Program-made: the position numbers and the translations under genes
DNA from: Rhodospirillum rubrum ATCC 11170
GTDB taxonomy: Bacteria; Pseudomonadota; Alphaproteobacteria; Rhodospirillales; Rhodospirillaceae
NCBI RefSeq assembly: GCF_000013085.1
Contig: NC_007643.1
Coordinates: forward strand, 3,605,501 to 3,669,500
Direction of reading: 5' to 3'
DNA length: 64,000 bases
Part shown: piece after piece, positions 25,475-33,447 of the stretch
How the letters are laid out: each line of letters opens with the position of its first letter
Position numbering within the stretch: position 1 is the first letter of the stretch
Notes under the pieces: model-generated
The model's database searches: none
What the model saw: only the letters and a program-made list of their open reading frames with translations
Told to the model about the DNA's origin: nothing

Positions 25475-25954
25475 TTATTTCGCCAGGATCGAAATCTCGG
25501 CGTCGATTTTCTTAAGCTCTTTTTCCAGCTCGGCCAGTTCCCGCTTCTTCTTTGCCGAGGTCGCGGTCGATCCGGCGGCCTCGGCCGACTGCAGTTCCAG
25601 GGCGGTCGCGTAGTAATCCGAGGTGGTGTCATCGAGCTTGCGGCTAAGCTGATCGTGGCGCGCCGCCGTGATCTTCGATGACTTGCGCGCCGCCAGCAGG
25701 GTTTTCTGCTGCGCCGCCGCGTCGCGCTGGACTTCCTTGAGCTTGGCCTGAACGTCGGCCAGCTCGGTCCGCGCCATTTCCTCTTCCTCGCGCATCGAGG
25801 TGTTCTTGGCCCGCGCCTCGTCCAGGCGTTCCTGGGCCTGCTGCTGGCGATAGGACTGGCCGCCGCCCATCGTCAGATCGGCCTTTTCGCGCTGATAGGT
25901 CGAGCAGCCGGCAACGGAAAGGGCGATGGCGGCGACGAGTAACGTCCTGATCAT
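25475..25954 (-). CDS. Coiled-coil lipoprotein
   Basis: 159 aa. A lipoprotein signal ends in the lipobox VAGC (Cys17). The mature part is almost entirely charged heptads, with QQQAQERLDEARAK, ELADVQAKLKEVQRDAAAQQK and KKRELAELEKELKKIDAEISIL, so a long coiled coil is likely. No enzyme motif is present. It is the last gene of the minus-strand string, 50 nt after the glycine-zipper lipoprotein, and may be an accessory envelope component of that system. Confidence 0.7.
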   Translation of the reverse strand: MIRTLLVAAIALSVAGCSTYQREKADLTMGGGQSYRQQQAQERLDEARAKNTSMREEEEMARTELADVQAKLKEVQRDAAAQQKTLLAARKSSKITAARHDQLSRKLDDTTSDYYATALELQSAEAAGSTATSAKKKRELAELEKELKKIDAEISILAK

Positions 25955-26004
25955 GGGTCCTGCCTTTGATTGTTTGGGGGGCGCGTGCCGCGAAAAGGCT
26001 AAAC

Positions 26005-26769
26005 TCAGCCGATGCGGCCCTGTTCCAGATCCTGCGCCAACAAATCGCGTTCCTTCTTCTTGCGCTCGATCTGCGTCCTGGCGTCGGCGATCTGCTTGTC
26101 GAGCTGGGCGGTATTCTCGCCCTGGGCCTTAAGCTGCTTGGACACGTCGGTGTATTCCTTATTGCGGGTTTCCATGCCGCTGATCAGGCCATCCACCGCC
26201 GTCAGATTGCGCTTGGCGCGATCCTCGGTCTTTTTGGCCTGGACGGCATTGATCTTGCCGTTTTTGAAGTCCTTGCGGCCCTGCTCCAGGCTGGTGCGGG
26301 TCTGGCCGATTACCAGATCCATATTGGCGATCGATTTGGCGATGCGGTCGTTCTCGGCTTCGACATCGCGGGTGACCAACTGGATTTCGCGCACCTTGGC
26401 CCGCGCCGCCTCCTGCTTCTTGGCCACCATATAGCCATCAAGACCACCGACCAGACCGCCGCCGACCGCGCCGACCCCGGCGTAGATCGCGGCGTTCTTG
26501 GCATCGCCGGTGGCGAAGCCGACCAGGGCGCCAAGCAACGCCCCGGCCACGGCGCCGGTGGCGGCGCCGCCGAAGATGGTCTCGTTATAGATCTGGTTGT
26601 CTTCGGCAAGCTGCTTTTCCGCCGAAGTCATCGGGTAATCGGCCGACGTGGCCGACCCCGCCGGACCGTTCGACCCAAAGCGGTTGCGATCGCCCGTCGT
26701 CTGGCAGGCGGCGAGGCTGAGGGCAAAGGACGCCACAACGACAACACGCATGCTTTTGGCTATGAACAT
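26005..26769 (-). CDS. Glycine-zipper lipoprotein with coiled-coil tail (TagQ-position)
   Basis: 254 aa. The signal peptide ends in lipobox LAAC (Cys22). Residues ~68-115 form a glycine-zipper hydrophobic segment (GGAATGAVAGALLGALVGFATG, then AGVGAVGGGLVGGLDGYMV), which can insert into a membrane or oligomerise. The rest is a long charged coiled coil. It follows the FGE-like gene, the position occupied by the outer-membrane lipoprotein TagQ in the T6SS tagQRST cluster, though I cannot claim homology to TagQ. A 135-nt gap with a hairpin separates them. Confidence 0.72.
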   Translation of the reverse strand: MFIAKSMRVVVVASFALSLAACQTTGDRNRFGSNGPAGSATSADYPMTSAEKQLAEDNQIYNETIFGGAATGAVAGALLGALVGFATGDAKNAAIYAGVGAVGGGLVGGLDGYMVAKKQEAARAKVREIQLVTRDVEAENDRIAKSIANMDLVIGQTRTSLEQGRKDFKNGKINAVQAKKTEDRAKRNLTAVDGLISGMETRNKEYTDVSKQLKAQGENTAQLDKQIADARTQIERKKKERDLLAQDLEQGRIG

Positions 26770-26799
26770 CCCTGCCCCTCCGAGGATCGGCGATTACGC

Positions 26800-26821
26800 C
26801 CCGGGGAAATCCTTCCCCGGG
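26800..26821 (-). other. Hairpin between tagR-like and lipoprotein genes
   Basis: CCCGGGGAA at 26800-26808 pairs perfectly with TTCCCCGGG at 26813-26821 over a 4-nt loop. It lies downstream of the FGE-like gene stop and upstream of the lipoprotein start. It could reduce read-through between the two. Confidence 0.45.
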
Positions 26822-26904
26822 CCAAGTATCGGCTAAACCTATCGATTGCGGAACACTCAAGGCAAGTCCTAAAGAGAGCGAATACCCCTCTCCTTTTGAC
26901 GGTA

Positions 26905-28461
26905 TCAGCGCCCTTTCCAGCCGCCGAGAATGCCTTTATGGGCGGTCGCGCCCTTGGCCTGAAGCGTCTTCAGGTCAGAAAAGACATGATCAACCCGACC
27001 CTCGGCGTCAAGCATGCCCTGGGCGTGAAGGTCCGAGCCCAGGGTGCCCAACTGGCCCTCCAGGATCGGCACGGGAAACTCGGCGAGCATGCGGGTGACG
27101 TGATCAAGATAATACTGGGAATCGAATTTTGAATCGGCTTGCACGCGATCGCAGCGTTCCTTGTACTGGGCGGCGTTGAGCGCCATCAGCTTGCCGCAGC
27201 GTTCGGCGTTGTCCAGGGCTGTGGGCAATTGGCCGGCGGCGAACACGGCGACGCGCAGCATTTCGCGGGCGGCGCGGTCGCGTTCCTCGTTGCGGCTGGC
27301 GATATTGGCGTCGATCACTCCGGCCAAATTGAGCAGGCGGCGCTTGACCTCGGCCTTTTCGGGGAAATCGAGCTGGCTGGTGAACTCGGAAAGCGTTTTC
27401 AGCTCGGCGCGCGGATCGGACTGCTGTTCGGCCAAGGGGCTGTGGCTCTGTTCGGTCAGCGCCGTCCAGCCTTGGCGCAGGGCCTCCAGCCGATCGCGCG
27501 AGGGCAAGGCGGCGGCGGCCAGAACGAAGCGGGTTCCCGTCGTCGCCTCGCGGCGCAGGCCCTTGGCGTCGAACAGGTCGAATTCCTGGCGCAGGCCGGA
27601 ATGGATCTCGGCCAAGGGCGTGCGGTAATCGCCGCCGCGCTTGACGAAGGCCCCGGCCCGCCCATGCGGGCGACCCACCCGGTTCAGCCGGAACAGGTCC
27701 TGGACCAGTTCGGCGGCATTGCCCAGCATATCGTGCAGGCCCAGCGGATTGGCCGCCAGCAGTCCGACAAGCTGCAATTCCTTGTCGGCGGACTCGGGAC
27801 CGTCATACCAGATGGCGCCGGACTCGGGTCCATCCATCGGCGGGTGGCGGGCGTCGAAATCCGACGGCCCAACCTTGGCGCCGCCGCGCGCGGCGTATTC
27901 CCACTCGGCCTCGGTCGGCAGGCGGACGAAGCCCGGGGCCTTGCCGTCTCCGGGCAGGGACTTGCGGGCATTGGCAAACAGCCAGGCCGAATAGCTTTCG
28001 GCCGCCACCGTCGCCTCGCCCGGGGTGATGCCGACCTTGGGCAGCCACAGGTCCATCTTGCTGGCATCGGGACAGGGCCCGGCGATGGCGGCGTATTGGG
28101 CGGCCGTCAGTTCGTATTTGGCGATGTAGTAGCGCCAAGCGTTCTTCTCGGCGAAGGACCCGCTCAGGTAATCGGGATGGGCGTTTTCAATGAAGGCGCG
28201 GTCGGGCGAGCCTCCGCCCAAAGTGATCTTCTGATCGGCGAAAACCGCCCCGCCCGGCACATCGACGGGGCGAAAGACCATGGTGCCGCCGCAGGGCATG
28301 GGCAGGGCCAGATCGCCCTCGGCCGGCTTGCGGTTGAAGGCGTCCACCGGCCAGTCGCCGGCCCCCGCGGTCGGGGTCGCCGCCGGGGCGACGCCGGGAA
28401 GGACCAGGGCAAGAGACAGAACCAGCGCCAGCGCCAGAGGGTCAGGTTTCACGAATTTCAT
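26905..28461 (-). CDS. Periplasmic FGE/SUMF1-fold protein, TagR-like, non-catalytic
   Basis: 518 aa from ATG 28461. A Sec signal (LALALVLSLALVLPGVAPAA) places it in the periplasm. Residues ~40-330 have the formylglycine-generating-enzyme fold (YELTAAQYAAIAG, LPTEAEWEYAARGG, VKRGGDYRTPLAE, TGTRFVLA). The active-site cysteines expected after the GG(S/D) motif are absent, so sulfatase modification is unlikely. A helical C-terminal domain of ~190 residues follows. In T6SS loci TagR has exactly this profile and stimulates PpkA. Its start overlaps the permease stop by 20 nt, as in a tight operon. Confidence 0.8.
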   Translation of the reverse strand: MKFVKPDPLALALVLSLALVLPGVAPAATPTAGAGDWPVDAFNRKPAEGDLALPMPCGGTMVFRPVDVPGGAVFADQKITLGGGSPDRAFIENAHPDYLSGSFAEKNAWRYYIAKYELTAAQYAAIAGPCPDASKMDLWLPKVGITPGEATVAAESYSAWLFANARKSLPGDGKAPGFVRLPTEAEWEYAARGGAKVGPSDFDARHPPMDGPESGAIWYDGPESADKELQLVGLLAANPLGLHDMLGNAAELVQDLFRLNRVGRPHGRAGAFVKRGGDYRTPLAEIHSGLRQEFDLFDAKGLRREATTGTRFVLAAAALPSRDRLEALRQGWTALTEQSHSPLAEQQSDPRAELKTLSEFTSQLDFPEKAEVKRRLLNLAGVIDANIASRNEERDRAAREMLRVAVFAAGQLPTALDNAERCGKLMALNAAQYKERCDRVQADSKFDSQYYLDHVTRMLAEFPVPILEGQLGTLGSDLHAQGMLDAEGRVDHVFSDLKTLQAKGATAHKGILGGWKGR

Positions 28462-29674
28462 TGGCGGGCTCCAGGGCCGCATAGTGAATGCCGATCCCCA
28501 GAGCGGGGACGATGGACAAAACAAGGATGCCGCCGATGGCGGCCAGGGCCAGGGGAAGGGTTATGACGCAGGGCACGCCCTGAGCATGGGCGAAGACGGT
28601 GGCGGCCAGCTTGTGATTGATCAGCGCCTGAAAGGCCAGGGCGGCGCCCAGGCTGGCGATCGCCCCCATCAGGCCGACCAGGGCGGCCTGAACGACCGGC
28701 AGGCCGATCAACGTCGATTTGCCAAAGCCGATCAGGCCGAGGATGGCGATGGTCCGCCGCCGCCGCGCCGCCATGCTCCATTGGATCGCCGCCACCCCGC
28801 CCATTAGGCCAAAGGCCCCCAAGCCTCCGACCGCCGAAACCACCAGGGCGAGATCGCGGTCCAGGGCGAGGGCGAAATCAATGCGGTCGGTCTCGGCCTG
28901 CAGGCTCAGGCCATAGGGCGGAGCGGCCAGCCGGGCCATCAGCGGTCGCACCTCTTCGACCGTGCGGGCGTAAAGGCGGAAATCGGGATAATGGGCACGC
29001 GGCTTGGCCGCCGTGCCGGTTTTTCCCAACAAGGGGGCGGCGAAACCATCCTTGAAGTCCTCGATCTGGCCCAGCAGATCAAGCGAGATGAAGGCGGCGT
29101 TGCGGGCGAAATTGGCCGGCGGCGCGACGGCGGTAACCTCCAGGGTCACGCTCGCCCGCTCCTCGCGGTCCTTGATCTTGCGGGTAATCTCGATCAGAAC
29201 GCCATCGCCCGTCCCCACCCCAAGATCCCGGGCGAGATCGGCGCTCAGGCGGGCTTGCAAGGGCCCGGCAAGCGGCGGGGTCGAAGCGTCGAACACCGGA
29301 TCGGCGCCGGCCGTCGGCAGCAGCGAGGCCTGTTGTTCCTTGGCGCCGGTAACATCGAGAATCGCCGCCTGGGTCGCCGCCCAGCGGGTGGCCGGGGCGA
29401 TGAAGCCGACCTCGGGCAACGAGCCGACCTCGGCGAACCACGCCGCGTCGAAGCGCGAGGCGCCGGTGGCCTGCAAGCGGATCAGCCGGGCGCCGGGATC
29501 GTTGCGCAGGCCGCTAAGAATGCCGCCGATCACGCCGTTGTGCAGGCCGCCCAGCACCAGCAAGGGCGCGGTAACCGCCATGATCGCCAGACAGATGGCG
29601 ATGGCGACCGGCCATTCGCCGCGCAATTCGGCAAAGGCGATGCGCGGCAGATAACGCCAGGCTCCCGCTGTCAT
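28442..29674 (-). CDS. FtsX/LolC-type ABC permease, TagS-like
   Basis: 410 aa. One N-terminal helix (VAIAICLAIMAVTAPLLVLGGL) is followed by a ~230-residue periplasmic domain and three C-terminal helices (DLALVVSAVGGLGAFGLMGGV, then two more), the MacB/LolC topology. Such permeases usually transmit ATPase strokes to periplasmic partners rather than move ions. It is coupled to its ATPase gene by a 4-nt overlap and to the FGE-like gene by a 20-nt overlap. The order T-S-R matches the T6SS TagT-TagS-TagR module. Confidence 0.8.
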   Translation of the reverse strand: MTAGAWRYLPRIAFAELRGEWPVAIAICLAIMAVTAPLLVLGGLHNGVIGGILSGLRNDPGARLIRLQATGASRFDAAWFAEVGSLPEVGFIAPATRWAATQAAILDVTGAKEQQASLLPTAGADPVFDASTPPLAGPLQARLSADLARDLGVGTGDGVLIEITRKIKDREERASVTLEVTAVAPPANFARNAAFISLDLLGQIEDFKDGFAAPLLGKTGTAAKPRAHYPDFRLYARTVEEVRPLMARLAAPPYGLSLQAETDRIDFALALDRDLALVVSAVGGLGAFGLMGGVAAIQWSMAARRRRTIAILGLIGFGKSTLIGLPVVQAALVGLMGAIASLGAALAFQALINHKLAATVFAHAQGVPCVITLPLALAAIGGILVLSIVPALGIGIHYAALEPANEIRET

Positions 29675-30393
29675 GGCACCCCCTCGGCAGCCGGATCGGA
29701 AAGCAGATCGGATTGACCGTTGTCGGCGGATTGGCAGATCGCCATGCGAAAGCCGTGGCGCTCGACCAAAGCGCGGTCATGGGTGACCATCAGCAGGGCC
29801 ACCCCGGTTTCGCGGGCGAGCGCCGTCAACAGGGCCATGGTCGCTTCGGCCTGGGCGCTGTCGAGCGAGGCGGTGGGTTCGTCGGCCAGCACGAGATCGG
29901 GCTTGCCCGCCAGGGCGCGGGCGATGGCGGCGCGCTGGCGCTCGCCCACCGAAACGTCGCGGGGCAGCCGTCGCGCCAGCCCGGCGATGCCCAGCTTTTC
30001 CATCAGATGGCGGGTCCAGCCCGGATCCTGTCCGCCGTCGCGCCACAGCGGCAACGCGATGTTCTGCTCGATGCTGAGAAAGGGGGCGAGGCCGCCGGTT
30101 TGCAGCACATAACCGATATGGCGGGCGCGGGCGGCGCGCAGGGCGCGTTGGTCATCGGCCGCCCACAGCTTGCCCATATCAACGCTCGCCGCCCCGCTCA
30201 TCAGCCGGAAGGCCCTGACCTCGATCGGCCGCAAGATGCCAGCGATGGTGTCAAGGATGGTACTTTTGCCCGAGCCGCTTTTGCCGACGATCGCCACGGT
30301 TTCACCGGCGCCGACGCGAAAACCGCTCATGCGCACGCGGAAGCGCTCGCCCTTGCCGGCGACCACCCCATCAAGCAGAACCACCCGATCCAT
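29671..30393 (-). CDS. LolD-type ABC ATPase, TagT-like
   Basis: 240 aa. Walker A is GKSGSGKST (about residues 37-45), Walker B is LVLADEPTASLDSA, and the H-loop is VTHD. The signature is VSVGERQRAAIARAL, a departure from LSGGQ that keeps the glycine and the QR pair. It starts 3 nt after the vWA gene stop and overlaps the permease start. It should energise the FtsX-like permease at the inner membrane. By position and fold it corresponds to TagT of the T6SS threonine-phosphorylation pathway. Confidence 0.85.
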   Translation of the reverse strand: MDRVVLLDGVVAGKGERFRVRMSGFRVGAGETVAIVGKSGSGKSTILDTIAGILRPIEVRAFRLMSGAASVDMGKLWAADDQRALRAARARHIGYVLQTGGLAPFLSIEQNIALPLWRDGGQDPGWTRHLMEKLGIAGLARRLPRDVSVGERQRAAIARALAGKPDLVLADEPTASLDSAQAEATMALLTALARETGVALLMVTHDRALVERHGFRMAICQSADNGQSDLLSDPAAEGVP

Positions 30394-30396
30394 GGC

Positions 30397-32394
30397 TTAG
30401 GGCAGGGAATCGATGGGAACGGGAAACACCGTATCGCCCGGCTCGGCCCCGGGGGTCAGCGCGATCCAGTGGTCGTTATCATCATGGTATTTCTGATAAA
30501 GCTGAACCTTGGCATAGGTGGCGTCGATGATCGCCTGCTGCTCGGCCACGCCCATGGCGATCCAGTCGTCTTGCGACAGCCCCATCAGCCGGCTTTGATA
30601 AGGCAGCCCGTCAAGATATTCGGAAACCAGTCCGGCGCTTTCCATATTGCGCGCCGTGCCCTGGCCAACCTTCGACGGGTCACGCCCCGCCGACAGCGCC
30701 GCCGAGCGCAGCTGATTGAAAAAATCACCCGGATCGATCTGGCCTTTCTCCAAAGCCTCGACGGTCAGCTGCAGGGTCTTTTGCAGATCGGACAACTGGT
30801 TCTTCGAGAGCAGAACGCGGACCGAGAAATTGGCCGTGTCGGGATTGGCGAAATCGCGATCCGAGGCCCAGGCGCGGAACATCGACGGCGCGGCCACCCC
30901 CTCGGCCCGGCCGAGATGGGCCAGGGCCATGGCGCGGCCGACCATGCGCGCCGATTGGGTCAGATCAAGGGGCCCTTTGGCGACAGGCTTGGGATCTTGC
31001 GCCGCGTCGGGTTCGGCTAGGGTCTTCTCGGCGTCGCGCACCTGGGCGACCAGGGCATCGGCCAGGGTGGTGACGGCGGCGCCAAAGGCGGCCTCGTCGC
31101 CGGCGGGAACCGGATAATACAGCGACGGCGCATTCTCATAGCGGCTGAGGATGCGGTATTGGGCCTCGGCCCGCGCATGATCGGCAGCCCCCGCCGGGGT
31201 CTTCAGATGGAAAGCGTAAAGGGCGGCCTTCTTGCCGCGCACAAGCTGGTTCATCCCCTCGACATCCAGCAAGGTGGCCGAGGGTGGCACCGTTTTGCCA
31301 TCGACGATCTCTGCGCGGGCGCCGCGCGAACTGGCGTCGGTGACCAAGATCAGATAGCGGGCGGCGAAGCCGCTCCAGTCGATGGTGTTGAGCGCCGTAT
31401 CGATGGCGGCGAAGGAATCCTCGGCGAAGGCCCGGGTGGAAATCGGCGTGGCCTTCAGCGGCGCGATCGCCTTGGAAAAAGCCTTGGCATCAGCCGTGGA
31501 ATTGGGATCGGCGAAGGTGCGCGTCAGATATTCGACACCCTTGACCTTCTTGGGGTCGTCGCGGAAGGCGACCAGACCGAAGCGCACCTTGTCGGCCAGA
31601 CCTTCGGCCTGAACGCGCTTGAGCACGTCGTCCATTACCTGACGGGTCTTGTCGATATAGGGATCCATCGAGCTGGAGGCGTCGATGACAAAGACCACCC
31701 CGGCGCGGAAATCGGCCATGGCGGCGACATTCATCCGCCGCTTGAGCGGCCGCTCGCGGCTTTCGCTGGTTTCCTCGCTGGTCACGCTGGCGACTTCGAC
31801 ATTACGCACGCGAAAGCCGGTGTTCAGGCGTTTGCGCTCGGCCTGAAGGATCGGCAGCATGTAGAAATTCTTCTCGAAGTCGATGAATTCCTTGGGTTCG
31901 ATCGAAACAACCGGGCTACCGGCGGGCAGGGTTCCGGCATCGATCAGGCTTCGCGCCTCGCGGGCCTTGACCAGAAGCTCGGGCGAATCCTGCCAAGACT
32001 CCAGCCCGGCCTTGTCCTTGAAGAACAAGGTGCGCTCGCGGCCGATCGGCTGGGAAAAGGCCAGGACCAGGGCGTGGGACCATTCCACCGCGTCGGTTTC
32101 GGGCAGAAAACCGATCACCGTGCCCTTGGCGTCGGTGCCGACTTCCAGCAGGGCGGCGCCGCCGTCCTTGGGCTGCCGGCCATAGACGAACAGCGGGGTG
32201 AAGGGATCAAGCTTGGAGGGCGCGCCGGCCACCGGGGTCAGTTGGGCGCCCGGACGGGTCAATACGCGCTGGAACAGCTCGGTCTTGCCCTCGATCAGCA
32301 GCGGATGGCGGGCCTCGGCGTGGGCCTCGGGCAGCGACAGCGCCACCCCCAGGCCAAAGACGATCAGGGCGAGGCTACGGGCAAGGGAGGTCAT
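30397..32394 (-). CDS. Secreted vWA protein resembling the periplasmic region of PpkA
   Basis: 665 aa from ATG 32394. A Sec signal (SLALIVFGLGVALSLPEAHA) exports it. An SH3-like region follows (TELFQRVLTRPGAQLTP, LFVYGRQ), then a vWA domain with a complete MIDAS, DASSSMD at about residue 238, and a helical C-terminal region (FSVRVLLSKNQLSDLQ, QIDPGDFFNQLRSAALS). This layout is that of the extracytoplasmic part of the T6SS kinase PpkA. No kinase domain exists in the frame or next to it. It starts in a 4-nt overlap with the Sel1-type gene. Confidence 0.82.
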   Translation of the reverse strand: MTSLARSLALIVFGLGVALSLPEAHAEARHPLLIEGKTELFQRVLTRPGAQLTPVAGAPSKLDPFTPLFVYGRQPKDGGAALLEVGTDAKGTVIGFLPETDAVEWSHALVLAFSQPIGRERTLFFKDKAGLESWQDSPELLVKAREARSLIDAGTLPAGSPVVSIEPKEFIDFEKNFYMLPILQAERKRLNTGFRVRNVEVASVTSEETSESRERPLKRRMNVAAMADFRAGVVFVIDASSSMDPYIDKTRQVMDDVLKRVQAEGLADKVRFGLVAFRDDPKKVKGVEYLTRTFADPNSTADAKAFSKAIAPLKATPISTRAFAEDSFAAIDTALNTIDWSGFAARYLILVTDASSRGARAEIVDGKTVPPSATLLDVEGMNQLVRGKKAALYAFHLKTPAGAADHARAEAQYRILSRYENAPSLYYPVPAGDEAAFGAAVTTLADALVAQVRDAEKTLAEPDAAQDPKPVAKGPLDLTQSARMVGRAMALAHLGRAEGVAAPSMFRAWASDRDFANPDTANFSVRVLLSKNQLSDLQKTLQLTVEALEKGQIDPGDFFNQLRSAALSAGRDPSKVGQGTARNMESAGLVSEYLDGLPYQSRLMGLSQDDWIAMGVAEQQAIIDATYAKVQLYQKYHDDNDHWIALTPGAEPGDTVFPVPIDSLP

Positions 32395-33422
32395 GGCTTG
32401 GCGGCTCCGACGGGGGCGGTGGGCGCATTGGCGGCGGCGTTTTCCCAAAACACCGCGGCTTCCGGGCCATCGGCCCGCGAGGTCCGGCCCGAGCGCAGCA
32501 CCTTGGCCAAGCGCGTCATGGCCTCGACATCGCCGCGCTTGGCGGCCAGTTCATAGTAATTGGCGGCACGATCGCCATCGGCCATTTTGACCACCGGCCC
32601 GGGCTGGAAACCATCGGGATCGTAAAGCCTGCCCAGATCGGCGGCCGCCTCGGCGCTGCCTTCGCGGGCGGCATAGGAGCGCAGCAGGAAGGCTCCATCG
32701 GCGACCCCCGCCGCGTCAAAGCGCTTGGCCTCGCCCAGGGCATCGGCGGCGGCGGGTTGCTTGCGCAGATAGTCGCGGGCGGCGGGCAAGGTGGTTTCCA
32801 GTTTCGCCGGTTCCGCCGCCGTTTCCAGCAGGGCCGGCAAGCCGCCCAGGAACCACCACCACACGCCGCCGCCGGCCAGCCCCACCACCACCAGGGCGGC
32901 GATCAGCGCCCCCCAGCGCCGGGGTTTGGGCGGATCGGCTTCGTAAAGCGGGGGACGCTCGGGGCGAATGGTCAGCCGGTCGTCATCAATCACCGGGGCC
33001 TCGGGCGTCGGCTCGACGACGGGGTCTTCTTTGGCGGGGGCGACGACGGGCAGCGGCGCGGGGGCTTGCGAGGGCAAACGCACCACCGGCCAGCTCAACC
33101 GCGTTTCCTCGGGACCGCCGGCGCCGCCGCCGACGCGCAGCACATAAGGGGTATGGGGGCGCAGATGCCAAGTCGCCTCGGGGCCAAGCTCGATGCTCAC
33201 CCCACCGTCCATGGCGGCGACGACGCGCGGGGCGAACCAGTGTTCGCCCGCCGTCCAACTGGTGGCGCCCTCGCCCGTCGGATCAAGATAGCGGGCGCCG
33301 CCGGGATCGAGGGTGGCAAGGCTGACCTTGAGCGCCCCGGTCTCCATCCCCGAAACGCCATGGCACAGCAGGCGGACATGGCCCGCCCGCATCTCCGCCG
33401 GCTGTTCGACGATTACCCGCAT
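32391..33422 (-). CDS. Single-pass membrane protein with Sel1/TPR-like C-terminus
   Basis: 343 aa from ATG 33422, with AAGGAT upstream; 33461 is a longer but less likely start. An N-terminal ~110-residue beta-rich domain (AEMRAGHVRLLCHGVSGME, TAGEHWFAPRVVAAMDGG) and an acidic proline linker precede one transmembrane helix at about residues 183-205 (WGALIAALVVVGLAGGGVWWWF). The C-terminal half has Sel1-like repeats (SAEAAADLGRLYD, RAANYYELAAKRGDVEAMTRLAKVL). It probably docks a partner on the periplasmic side. It lies between the SrfC gene and the PpkA-like vWA gene, coupled to the latter. Confidence 0.75.
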   Translation of the reverse strand: MRVIVEQPAEMRAGHVRLLCHGVSGMETGALKVSLATLDPGGARYLDPTGEGATSWTAGEHWFAPRVVAAMDGGVSIELGPEATWHLRPHTPYVLRVGGGAGGPEETRLSWPVVRLPSQAPAPLPVVAPAKEDPVVEPTPEAPVIDDDRLTIRPERPPLYEADPPKPRRWGALIAALVVVGLAGGGVWWWFLGGLPALLETAAEPAKLETTLPAARDYLRKQPAAADALGEAKRFDAAGVADGAFLLRSYAAREGSAEAAADLGRLYDPDGFQPGPVVKMADGDRAANYYELAAKRGDVEAMTRLAKVLRSGRTSRADGPEAAVFWENAAANAPTAPVGAAKP

Positions 33423-33447
33423 CACCCCATCCTTTTCCCGAAAATCC

